NCBI GenBank assembly: GCA_963920665.1
Contig: OY987265.1
Location: 21,457,001 to 21,521,000 of the forward strand
DNA length: 64,000 nt
From: Straminergon stramineum
Lineage: Eukaryota; Streptophyta; Bryopsida; Hypnales; Calliergonaceae
Direction: 5' to 3'
Shown: positions 1 through 10,533 of the stretch, piece by piece
How positions within the stretch are numbered: position 1 is the stretch's first letter
Layout of the letters: every line of letters begins with the position of its first letter
Made by a program: the position numbers and the translations under genes
Notes under the pieces: model-generated
Databases searched by the model: none
What the model was told of the DNA's origin: nothing
What the model saw: the letters and a program-made list of their open reading frames with translations, nothing else

Positions 1-880
1 TAACTTTTTGGGGCATGTACATGTGACTAGAGATTTCCATGTTTTTGGCCCCAAATTTAATAGAAGGTGTGGATGAGGAATATCTTTCATATGCACTAAA
101 TTTCAAGGCATTTGGAAATATGAGTCAAAAGTTATGGCCTAATATGTAGTTTGTTTCTCAACTTGGGCAGTCTGGGCAAATCTGAAAAAATCATTTTTTT
201 CAAAAATAAAAATTTGAAATTGATTTTCTAGATTGATATATACATAGAAAGCTTTGAATCATTCCATTTTGATCAATGAGTCAAAAGTTATGAGATGTTT
301 TAGTTAGCGGGCAAGTATGGATTCTATACTCCAAAATAAACTTTGAAGTCCATTATTTAACTCAATTTTCAATATTTAAAAAATAAAATAAAAATATTAG
401 ATGTAGATTTTTTATTACAACATTACAACCATTGGGATTGGGATTTTTCAATTCCATTAATAAATTGTTAACAATTTAGTATTTTGAATCATTCTCTACA
501 TCTTTCTACTTACTATTTTTTTCCTATATGTTGCACAATTCCAAATGATCTGAAAATTTGCAAGCTTGTAGCCAACATGCATTGAAGAATGAATCTAATG
601 AAGCACCACCATTTTGGACAAGTTTTCATACAAATGTGACCTTGTGAAGTGCAACTGCCTGTCTTTTCATAGGGCCCAAAAAAGGATTTTTGTCACTTCA
701 AATCTTAATATCTTGCAATCTACACGATGGAATTCTCTGAATTTTTTTCCACATCTTCTCAATCTAGTGTAATACAAGATCCTATCGTTACATGTGTCCA
801 AAAATGATATTTTTCAAAAATTTGGTACTTGTATTAGAAATGGCAATTTTTGAGGATTTTTGGTGATAACATAGTCAAGG
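1..880. repeat. AT-rich dispersed repeat, related to 52.4-53.3 kb
   Basis: No gene is visible. Phrases such as 'caaaagttatg', 'aatatcttgcaatctaca' and 'aatacaagatccta' recur in the same order in the 52414-53331 element, so the two stretches are diverged copies of one repeat family. The left end of this copy lies outside the window and its boundaries cannot be set. Confidence 0.5.
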
Positions 881-1254
881 AACTTTAGGTGTTAACCATC
901 AACGATTGTAACACAATCGTCAATAGTTTTAACTCAATCATCAATGGTTTTAGGCAACAACAGAAAGGCCTAGATTCTTAAATATTATATTACTATATAT
1001 ACATGTTGGTTATAGTTTTGTATATACATGTGCTACACGGATTAGTGGAATTAGGTTGCCCCTCATTAATTTCTCAATATTTGACACTACATAAATATTT
1101 ACTATTATTGTAAAAGAATGCACTACATTTGAAGTGTTGTTGTGATTAGGACTCAGTGACTCATGAACCTCCATGTGTACAAATGGAAAAGTTGTAGAAA
1201 TATTTGTTGACTTTGATGGCTTCTGAAGTGACTTTCTTGGGATAAGTCAACCTA
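881..1254. repeat. Tandem-unit module (copy upstream of promoter block 0)
   Basis: This stretch begins with short runs of 'caatcatcaa(c/t)ggtt' and continues through 'cccctcattaatttctcaatatttgacact' style sequence. It has close relatives at 8885-9590 and 19570-19950, each lying just upstream of a promoter block. It is intergenic and no coding potential was seen. Confidence 0.55.
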
Positions 1255-1640
1255 CGGTAAAACCACCCCTTACCAACCATTTAAGAATTATTTGCATGAC
1301 TTGAGTAGCACAAGGCAATGTAAATTTTCTACCTTGTAAAAAGTTAGAAATTATGGGGATTGCAAACTTTTTGGTAATTTTTTGCTTTGAATTGAAATTT
1401 CTATGATTTTTGGTAGTTAAAAGTTGATGTGACTCATCCTCATCACATAGAGTCCTCCATAACTAATCATTCGAAGACTACTTTGACACTCAAAACCAAA
1501 CACATGTATCATGACATTGATGGTTAGAAGATGGTTGGAAATGAAGAACTGATGGTTAAAAATCACTCATAATCTCTATAGAATTTCTCAATACCTATAG
1601 ATTGGCCGTGGGGGCTAGTTAGTAATAGATGGTTCTACAA
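1255..1640. mobile_element. MITE family A, copy 1
   Basis: This is a 386-bp non-autonomous element with imperfect terminal inverted repeats (left cggtaaaaccaccccttacc, right end ..agatggttctacaa) and a TA target duplication (1253-1254 and 1641-1642). The duplicated units at about 9586 and 19946 read straight through the same site ('caacctaatttcact'), giving direct empty-site evidence. Related copies lie at 46124-46870 and about 58178-58526. It has no ORF. Confidence 0.75.
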
Positions 1641-1814
1641 TAATTTCACTATAATTCTATGTAGAAATCTTGTCCTCCCTTCATGTAACAAATATTCAAT
1701 ATAAGTTATAATAGAGGGTCATCTATATAGTACCTGACAACTCACATTCGTCCAACCTATTCTACCATTCTAAAGAAAATTGTAGATTGTATTATATGAT
1801 TAAAATTTACCATC

Positions 1815-2510
1815 TAGCATAATTTGAATTCAATTCTTATGCAATTCTAATTGAGTATACCAAATTTGGGTTTCAAAAAACCAAAACTCCATTTTTCGTA
1901 AATGTTTCATTAAATATTAATGATTTTACATGATAATTCATTGAAAAAACATTGGGGATGAATTTTTATAATTCGATTGGGGCAATATGTAGGAAACATC
2001 CTTACACACATCTTTCCTTATATAAGTATCTCCAAAAAGTTTTAGAATTTCCTCACAAAGGTTTCAAAAGTTGGGGTGACAAAGTCCAAATTTAAAAAAA
2101 TAGATACTTCTTTATTGAAATTAGATTTTGGCAAAGCAATTGTACCTTCAATGGTCACATGTACAAAATTAGAAACAATGTGGAGGTGAAATAGCAAAAT
2201 CTAATTTCAATAAAGAAATATCTATTTTTTAAAATTTGGACATTGTCACTTCAACTTTTGAAACCTTTGTGAGGAAATTCGAAAACTTTCTAGAGATGCT
2301 TATTGAAGGAAAGATATGTGTAAAGATGTTTCCTACATATTTCCGCAATTTAATTATAAAAATTCATCACCCAATGGTTTTCAATCAATCATCATGTAAA
2401 ACTAAGAATTTTAAATGATATAATTCACTGAAAACGGAGTTTTGCTTTTTTTGAAATCCAAATTTGGTATGCTTGATTGGAATTGCGTAAGAATTGAATG
2501 TTAATTATAC
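1815..2510. repeat. Long fold-back (inverted repeat), arms about 310 bp
   Basis: The left arm (about 1815-2133) and right arm (about 2198-2510) are imperfect reverse complements around a loop of about 65 bp. Matching pairs include 'gaaattagattttg' with 'caaaatctaatttc', 'cctcacaaaggtttcaaa' with 'tttgaaacctttgtgagg', and 'accaaatttgg' with 'ccaaatttggt'. Transcription through it would give a long hairpin. Related but shortened palindromes lie at about 8690-8850 and 19380-19530. Confidence 0.75.
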
Positions 2511-2617
2511 AAGACAAAAAAATGTCAACCATATTATATACTACGAGTATTATGCAAAGTTCTTTTGAATGGCAGAAAAGGGTGGACGATTGAGAGTTGG
2601 CGGGTAACTTACTGTAC

Positions 2618-2930
2618 AGACAATTGGTGATCGATGGGAACCACTTGTTAGTTAACCCCTAAAGGACCATGGATGCAAAATACAATGTTGCAGAAGCCAC
2701 CTGGTGGCCTTACGGTCTTTTAGGGGTTCATAAAATAAAAGAATTGAACTAAAATGTCTGCAAATGTCTTTATCAATCAATTGGTGAAATTGGTGATGTT
2801 GGGTTGACTCCTTCTTTCACGGCACCACCACAGGCCACCTCGCCACCCGTTCCCTTCCACGGGGGGAGTCCCCCCACCCGCTCTTCCTCCACTCTCCACA
2901 CGTGCTGCCCCCCTCCCCCCCCTGCCATGG
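2618..2930 (+). promoter_or_regulatory. Orphan promoter block 0
   Basis: The block starts at 'tacagacaattggtgat' and ends in a CT/GC-rich tract with 'cgccacccgttcccttccac'. The same block lies just upstream of the three family genes at about 9925, 20030 and 36203. Here it runs directly into AT-rich sequence equivalent to 14035-14480, so the gene and its 3' flank appear to have been deleted. The promoter role is inferred from its position in the other copies. Confidence 0.5.
2652..2729. mobile_element. Minimal 78-bp TIR element inside promoter block 0
   Basis: The ends are ttaacccctaaaggacc and ggtcttttaggggtt, near-perfect inverted repeats around about 45 bp. The other three promoter blocks lack this segment at the equivalent place ('gacttgctaagaaaat'), so it is an insertion. 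The termini match family B and the 52.4-53.3 kb element. Confidence 0.65.
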
Positions 2931-2934
2931 ATTT

Positions 2935-3420
2935 TCTTATGACATATCAAAATGTGATGATATATATAATGAGACTACAAAATGAGTTTTCAATCTATGT
3001 GATCCTAGTGTTTGATGAGAGAATAATTGACAAGATATTGTGTAGTCCATTCATTGAACTTTGATCCCAAAATAAAGGACACAATATTAAAATATTGAGA
3101 TATTAAATATGTCCATTTCCTAAAATTTGGAGCTAGTAAACAAATGATGTGATATTAAAGAAGTTGACAATTCCAAAGGCTATTTTCAATGGTTTGGTGA
3201 AATATCAAAGAATGTGATGTCAAACATGGGCACTCCCTAGTGAGAGTTTGGTAAGAGATCTCTTGAGTGATACTAGAGAAGGTGATATAAAAGAGTGAAG
3301 TTGGTATTAAAGGAGGTGATATTATAAAGCTAGGGCTATATTAAAGAGTAAAGTGAAATTAAAGAAGATGACATTCTATAGTTAGGGTGATATTAAAGAG
3401 GGTGTTGTAGACCCAGGTTT
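2935..3420. repeat. Duplicated AT-rich intergenic module
   Basis: This copy parallels 14035-14480 ('atgagactacaaaatgagttt', 'gataatattgtgtagtccattcatt', 'gatattaaagaggg'). From about 3420 it continues into sequence resembling the VHA-c upstream region near 40190-40280 ('caacattcccttcat', 'cttgtggac'). No coding potential was seen. Confidence 0.5.
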
Positions 3421-3509
3421 GTCTTTCAACATTGTGCACAAGCTCACAATGGCCACAACATTCCCTTCATGGCATCTTGTGGACTTGTTCTCCGAAGCAC
3501 CAACTTCAC

Positions 3510-3722
3510 TTAATCCATAAACGTTGACATGGATGTTTAGTGTCCAATGGATGACAAATTATCTTTTTGTGTTGGAGAAAAGTGCAACTATTCATCCTCA
3601 TAATTTTGTGTGGAGGGGGAGATATTCTACAATAGTTTAACTTCCAATGAATATATATATTTTTTTTAAGTAGATGATGTCACACAGTTTCAAAAGCAAT
3701 GATTTCTACAATCACCGATGGA
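3510..3722 (+). mobile_element. MITE family B, copy 1 (diverged)
   Basis: The internal core 'gtgcaactattcatcctca', 'ctacaatagtttaac' and 'gatgatgtcacac' matches the better-preserved copies at 4043 and 5883. The left end has TTAA; the right terminal repeat is worn. It is non-coding. Confidence 0.5.
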
Positions 3723-4042
3723 TTTTTTTTTGGCGATTTATCATCAATTTGCACCAAAAAAATGGACCCTACACCAAACCCTTAGAACAAAAATAGAAAA
3801 AATCTTGGATGAAATTGTCCAAACACTTCAAATTAAAAAATAAATCTTGGATGAAATCATTGAATTGTCAATGAAAATAGAATTATGGATATGTGATACG
3901 TGATATGTGCTAATGTGATATTTTTTTATCCAATATGTAGATAAATGTTGAAATTTGGAGGACCAATATAACATCTAATATCGCCACTTTGGCACTTTAC
4001 AAAAAATAAAAAATAAAAACCTGACTGTCACCTATCTGTCGT

Positions 4043-4272
4043 TTAACTCCTAAAGGACGAGGCAGATGTTTTTTGTCCGATGAATGACAAGGAATTCTCA
4101 TGCGTAGGACAAAAGTGCAACTATTCATCCTCAAAATTAGAAGTGGAAAGGGAAGATCTTCTACAATAGTTTGACTCCTGATGAGTATTTTGGTTTTTTC
4201 AAAAGTAAATGATGTAACACGGTTCCAAAATGGTTGATTTCCATGGTCACCAACATGGCATTCAAGGGTTAA
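4043..4272 (+). mobile_element. MITE family B, copy 2
   Basis: This 230-bp element begins ttaactcctaaaggacga and ends ttcaagggttaa. Its core is shared with 3510, 5883, 53728, 53961 and 54610. It has no ORF. The family is recognised only from the repeats in this window. Confidence 0.7.
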
Positions 4273-5882
4273 TCTTTAAAGGAGGTTGGCCTTGAGAATA
4301 CTAGCACTACATAGACTATATTTTGAGGTCAATCTATGTATAAGGTATGATTTCGGGCTCTATACAACAACTTTTGGAGCCAAAAAAATTTCTTTGTTCT
4401 CTCTACCAAGGCTAGTGTAGTGCAGCAAAATGTTTGGGCATACTCTGACAACCAAAAATTTGTGAAAAATGTAAACATGGATGGGGATTAGGTGGGGTCT
4501 TTTGTAGTGGTTTTTGGATACCTTATATGGTACCTCACAGAGCAATGATTTGATTCAGATAGCTGTGTCAGCTCATTGTGATGGCAACGTACAAGTTAGC
4601 TGGTTGCATTGTCATCTATGGTGGTGGTAATAAGTGAGCTCAACTACCGTCATATACGATACGAGTATTCTTTTTCTTTGGAGTTTTTGTGGTTTGCAAA
4701 ATACAATATAAGTCGTCTCTTTTGTTGAAGTCCAAACATGTGTAAAAGCATCCTTGTTTTTCAAGTGCTATAAGTCTAAATTTTAGTGAAGTATGAAAAT
4801 CTCAACCGTACAATCTTGTATTGTGCATGTTGTAGATGGTGTGAAACAAATTTGGGGTCATTTGACCATATAGATTGAATGAATATTATGTTTTAGTCTT
4901 GAAAAAAGATGCTGAATTTTTTTTAAAACACATTTGTAGGTGAAATTCAATTTCTAAACCTACTCAAATGAAAAAACTTTTAACAACAAACTAATTCAAA
5001 ACCAAAAGACAAAAACTTTGGTGAAAAAAAGTATCATTCAATTGACTCATTGCGTCTACAAAATTGTTTTGAAATGTCAAAAAACAATGCAAAAGTAGCA
5101 AAAAATCACATCTATGGTTGAACCTCCCTCTACTAAAATGCTTCTCAGTCACTCATTACCTCTTGTATTGATATGAAATTTTAATCACACAAACAAGACT
5201 AGTATGTAAAACTTTTGCAACAAAAATGATGGAAAATGGACCACGTATGAAGAAGTTATAAGCCCCAGAAGTTCACTGTAATGCAAAAATGTTTGAATTT
5301 TGAATTGCTTCCAAACATTCAAAACAACTTGGATTGACATGAAAATTCTATTACAATAACTAGACCTTAAGAGGAACAAAACCCAACAAATTTTATTGAA
5401 AATAAACATTTTCTGAAAAAGTTAAAAGCCCTTGAAGTTGCAGCCATCAAAATGCAATGTAGTGAACTCAAATTGAACTTGTGAACTCTAAAGGGCTCTC
5501 AAAAACTCAGAACATCTTGGATTGATCTGAAAATTTTACCAATGAAACTAGACTAATATGCGCCACTTCCCAACAGGTTTTATTGAATTCAGACATCAGA
5601 TGCAAAAGTAACAACACTTTGAATTTGATTGCCAAACAAGATGAAGACACTTTTCTTTCCCTTGGGGGATGAGGGGTTAAGCATAGACCTCCTCAATTAG
5701 TTAGTAGTACCTTAAACCCTAACACCACACAACCCTGTATTTTCATCTCATAGGTTGTAGGAGATATAATGCAATTAATACAGACATTGTTGGCTCACTT
5801 TCCATAGTCCCAAATTCCTCATCCAATCTCAGTATTTCTCAAAAAAATTGTAATTATTCCTCACACCCAATGCCCACAATCT
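4273..5882. other. AT-rich intergenic DNA, no gene seen
   Basis: Only short ORFs without protein-like composition occur. Internally there are loosely repeated phrases around 5180-5580 ('gaaattttaatcaca', 'cattcaaaacaacttggattgacatgaaaat' style) that suggest old local duplications. Nothing recognisable otherwise. Confidence 0.4.
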
Positions 5883-6112
5883 TTAACCCTTGAACGACAT
5901 GGCGGACGATTATTGTCTGATGAATGACAAGGAATTCTCCTGTGTAGGACAAAATTGCAACTATTCATCCTCGGAATTAGGGGTGGAAAGGGAAGATCTT
6001 CTATAGTAGTTTGACTCCCAATGAATATTTCTAATTATTCTAAAAAGGATGATGTCACAAGGTTCCAAAATGGCTGATTTCCACGGTCACTAGCCCGGCG
6101 TTCAAGGGTTAA
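5883..6112 (+). mobile_element. MITE family B, copy 3
   Basis: This 230-bp element has good terminal inverted repeats (ttaacccttgaacg and cgttcaagggttaa) and the family core. Together with the 4043 copy it defines the family length of about 230 bp. Confidence 0.75.
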
Positions 6113-6194
6113 GTTCCACATATTTGCAAATACATCTTTATTCCTACCCATATGAGTTGAATACGCCAAACATAGGTCAATGGTGGTTCCAACT

Positions 6195-6300
6195 TCTTGA
6201 AAGTGTTATTGTTGTCATTGTCTGCAATAGCGATTCAATGCTGTCATGTCAACATTTTTTGTGTAAGTTTAAGCTTGGCCCATGAACATTGATTTCAAGC
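6195..6300 (+). pseudogene. VHA-c exon-1 scar (unit 0)
   Basis: The stretch 'gcgattcaatgctgtcatgtcaaca' corresponds to the region around the start codon of the V-ATPase subunit c copies at 24108 and 43098. The rest of exon 1 is unrecognisable. Identification rests on the short match and on its equivalent position in the duplicated unit, so it is tentative. Confidence 0.35.
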
Positions 6301-9300
6301 CTCACTACCCAAGTGCCCATCTCTCTGTTTGCTGACATCTTGTAACTACATAATGAATGAAAATTTTTTAATTTATTTTTCAGAGATGAAGTCATATGTC
6401 TACTACAAGTCATAAAATTTTCAAATTTTTTTGGGAAAATTTTCAAATTATTCAAAATTCCTAAAAATAGTAATGAAAAAAAATCATTTCATATTATATA
6501 GAATATCCTCAAAAAATCTGAAATTTTCACCACAAATGTATATTATCATATGATGTAAATCAAAGTTAGTGTATCACTCTAAAATTAGACAGTCAATAAA
6601 TTTGGATGAAATTTTTTTGGATTAATTATTTTGGATGGATGAAATTATAATAGACCAAACCAACAAAGCACAACAAAATCCCAGTGTTAGTATGGAATAA
6701 ACTTAGTGATAATATGGAGGCTGCACTAATAGAAAAAATTTGAATATTAAACAATCATACTTAAAGTGAAAGATTTCATTGAAAGATCAGAATGTTTGTA
6801 AAACCTTGATGCTGGTATGGTCAATGAAGGCTTGCGCCAAAAATGTAACTGGAATTCATTCATTTGAGGAAAATGACCTGATTTTCACGCAAGAAGCTGA
6901 AGCTGCCAGTGAACATGATTTGGTGGTTCCTTTGAGATGCGGCAGCCAAATGGAGACCACCATAAGGCACACGACCTATTTTCAACCACTTAAGCAATTA
7001 CGCATATATGGAGCGTGGGATTCTTGAGTGGGAAATTTTCCCATGTATAGAAATAGAGTTGGGAAGGATTCCATATTTTTCCAAAAATTTATTTCTAAAA
7101 ACATAATTACTATTAATTTTTAAGTTCAAGATTTTGTTCGACCTATGATATTGGTCATATAGGTTTTCCTATTTCCAACCAAGGGTTGTTTGCAATGTTG
7201 ACAACCCTATAGCCAAATATAATGTGCCATAACTGCCTATAGGGTAGAAATGGAGGGGGGGGGGGGGGGGAGTAGAAAGGGTCGCCTCCTATAATTTTTC
7301 AATTTCGAAACTCATACTCAATAGAAAGTCCACTTTGAAAGCTCATAGTTATAGTTGATAAGAACAATTAACTTCCAAATCATTATTTCTTGAATAATCT
7401 CCAAATAAATATCTTATGTATTCTTTGTTTTCTTTTTTGGAAAAAAATCAAAACAAAATTTCATTGCAAAAGAATATCTTGCGTATTCTCAAAACAAATT
7501 TCTTGCATATAATTTGCTTCCTTCAAGCTTCCTAGATGATTTATTTCAACCCTAATAGATAGAGAAGCAAATACTTTTAATTTGCCTAGTGAGACACATA
7601 CTAGAGATGCTAGTATGTGAGCCTAGGAGTCTTGACACTTATGTTATAGGTGTTTCTATTATAGAAACCTTGAATGGATATAGAAAACCTATGTTATAGA
7701 TACCTATATCATAGGTGTTTAATATATTACAAGTACCTTCAATGGTTGTAGAATATCTACTTATACACATACTAAATAGTGAAATTAGATTTCCCTACAC
7801 TAATTCATCAACATTTGACACTATATAAATATTAATTGTTATAATTGTACAAGAATACCTTACTTTTCAATTAGAGATTGTTACAATTGGGACTCATGAA
7901 TCTCCATGTATGTGTATAAATGGGAATAGCTTTAAAAATATTTATTGACTTTGATGGCTTGTAATGGAACTTTCTAAAGGTAAAGAAACCTAGTTGTTAA
8001 GGCAATCTAATTTCACTATTTAGTGTAGGCTCAGGGTTGATGTGCTTGCATCACCATGCTCACAAGCTAGCATTGTTGAGTTGGAAAAAGCCGATGAAGG
8101 AACATTTACTACGTACACTAGGCAAATACAAGAATCATATTTCTTCACGACAACATTTATTTGAAGCATCTGTGACGAAGTAAGGTACTTTGCCAAAGGA
8201 GCTTGCAATTATTGTTGTAGCTAATAGCATTTTTGCATAATCACCACTTGGGAAGATCACTTGACCGCAATGTACACTAGAGCAGTTTAGTTACTAGCAC
8301 ACAGTCTTGATAAGCCATCTAAATGGATAGTCAAGTCCAATAATCTTACAAACTGCCTATTTGTGCCATTCAATGAATTTTGCATAATTTAGAATACAAA
8401 TGGCAATTTTTAATCTCATATAATTAACATTCTATTCTTACGCAATCCCAGTTAAGCACACCAAATTTCGGTTTCAAAACAACAATTGAAAATTCAATCT
8501 CGGGTGAGTTGTTTAATTTATTATTCATAGTTTTACATGGAAATAGATTGTGAAACATTTGTGATCCATTTTAAATTTGATTGCATGTGGATGTAGGAAA
8601 CATCCATACTCACATATTTCATGTTAAAAACCACCCACTGAAGTGACAAAAATATGATCGATGAAGAACTCAATATGAAGTGTTGTATGACTAGACTTTA
8701 TAAATTAAATATCTTTGTATTTTAACTAGATTTTTTGTTGTTCGACATTTGTAATTTGATTGATTTTGAATCTTTGAGCATAACAATATAATTACTTTTC
8801 CAAATTCTAGTTAAAATATAGAGATACTCATTTTCTAGAATTAGGACATTATCACTTGAACATTGAAATCTTCATAGATCATGTTTTTGTTAACTATCAA
8901 TGGTTGTCATACAATCATCAACGGTTAACAATCATACCAACCATATCTCTTCCTTGCAATACAATCATCAACGGTTGTAGCTAGCAAGAGCTAGATCATT
9001 ATATATTATATTGATGTATATGTGTGTGTGTAAGTTGGTTATAATTTTGTATATACATTTGCTACATCCAACAATGAAACTATGTTGCCCCTCATTAATT
9101 TCTCAATATTTGACACTATATAAATAATTGCTATTATTGTATAGGAATGCATCCCATTAGAAGAGATTTGAGGGCATGAAGAGGCCATGAGTTATTTTGA
9201 GTTTTTAAGGTAAGGGAACTTGCCACATTAGCAATATGACATGGCACACACATTGCTACATCAAAAAATAATTTTTTTTAAATATATGTTTTTTAAATTC

Positions 9301-9677
9301 AAATTTTTTGAATTTTTAAAAGTCAATTTTAGGCTTATTAGTACTTTTTTAAAAATTTGGAAATTCAGCCCATTATAGGTTGGTTCCCAATTTCTAGCAG
9401 CATAGGGAACAATGCAAGGAACAACCTTGAAATGGGCTCTTGAAGCCTCCAATTCTGCTCTAATGCTTTTGATGTGTTGTTGTAATTGGGACCCATGAAC
9501 CTCTGTGAAGGTGCACAAATGGAAATATTTGTAGAAATACTTGTTGACTTTGATGGCTTGTAAAGAAACTTTCATAAGGTACGGCAACCTAATTTCACTA
9601 TTTTGTGTAGAAACCTTTTCCTCCCAACTTGTAACAAGTACTCCATATATGTTACATTAGAGGGTCATTTATACTCA
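6301..9677. repeat. About 3.4-kb duplicated intergenic block (unit 0/A)
   Basis: This block is colinear with about 15850-20020. Shared landmarks include 'gatgaagtcatatgtctac' (6385/15909), 'ggatggatgaaattataata' (6630/about 17800), 'gtaaaaccttgatg' (6796/17938), 'agagaagcaaa(t/c)acttttaattt' (7560/18480), 'ggagcttgcaatt' (8198/18882) and 'ggcaacctaatttcacta' (9583/19945). It contains no gene I can support. A 16-base G run lies at 7255-7270. Confidence 0.7.
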
Positions 9678-9911
9678 CCAAGGAGGATTGACTCCCTTCC
9701 TGCCCTATATTTTACCCTCAGAAAAAACCTTGAAATTTATTATTTTCCTCCCATGATCAAATTTGCAAATTCTGAATTCGAATTTTCCATCAAAGGCCCC
9801 ACATTGGCTAGGAGAGGTGAAGAAATACATAATTTACAGGATACAAAATAGGTGGCAATTTTTACAATTACCCTTAGTTGGAGCAGCAATAAGGGGGGTA
9901 ATCCTCCTTGG
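9678..9911. mobile_element. MITE family C, copy 1
   Basis: The ends ccaaggaggattgactccc and gggggtaatcctccttgg are inverted repeats. The body ('aaatttgcaaattctgaattc', 'caaaggccccac', 'ggcaatttttacaatta') matches 42194-42413. Units B and C lack the segment ('agagggtcatttgtacagacaatt' at 20018), so this is an insertion specific to unit A. Confidence 0.75.
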
Positions 9912-9924
9912 CCATCTGTAACTT

Positions 9925-10533
9925 ACAGACAATTTCTGATGGATGGGACCGTCTTGCTAATAAAAATTAAAAAAAAGTGAACTAAAATGTCTTCCAATGG
10001 ATTGAGCAATCAATTGCTGAAATTGCCGGTGATGTTGGGTTGCCTCCGGCTTTCACGGCTCCACCACGGGCCACCTCGCCACCCGTTCCCTTCCACGGGT
10101 GGAGTCTCTCCCCACCCGCTCTCCCCCGACTCCCCACCCTCTCTCCCCCCAACTCCCCACCCGCGCCCAGCTCTTACTTAAGCGTTGGTCCTTGCGAGCT
10201 AGCTTTTAATCATCGAGTGTTTGCATTTGCCTGTGCTTTCGAGAGTTTGTGTCTGTGGCTTCAACCGCTGCTTCCCAATTTCGGTGTACTTCTCTCCCTT
10301 CACCTGTTGGCTGCCAGGAGGTGGATTGGTGCGGGAATTGGGGGAGGCTGGGATTTTGCAGGAATGTGAGGGATGTGTAGCAGTATGTTGTCTTGTATTT
10401 TTAGATAGCAGCTTCACCATTTCTCACTTCTTTTCACTGTACGAGCGACTTGTCAGGCACGTCCGGGAGAGCATTCTGAACAGTCTCCCAAAGCTTTTCG
10501 AGGCGCTGCCTTGAGGGACTTGATCATATCACA
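9925..10533 (+). promoter_or_regulatory. Promoter block and 5' leader of the unit-A family gene
   Basis: This contains the shared promoter block ('ttacagacaatttctgat' to the CT-rich 'ccacccgctctcccccgactc' tract at 10111-10170), then a leader conserved in all three gene copies ('tcatcgagtgtttg', 'gagcgacttgtcaggcacg', 'ggacttgatcatatcac') up to the ATG. No clear TATA box is visible. The CT-rich tract may be a core promoter feature. The transcription start is not determined and a leader intron cannot be excluded. Confidence 0.55.

Noticed and set aside
895..960. Short repeated 'caatcatcaa.ggtt' units as a CRISPR-like array
   Set aside because: The units are few, irregular and without spacers of constant length, and this is a plant nuclear sequence.
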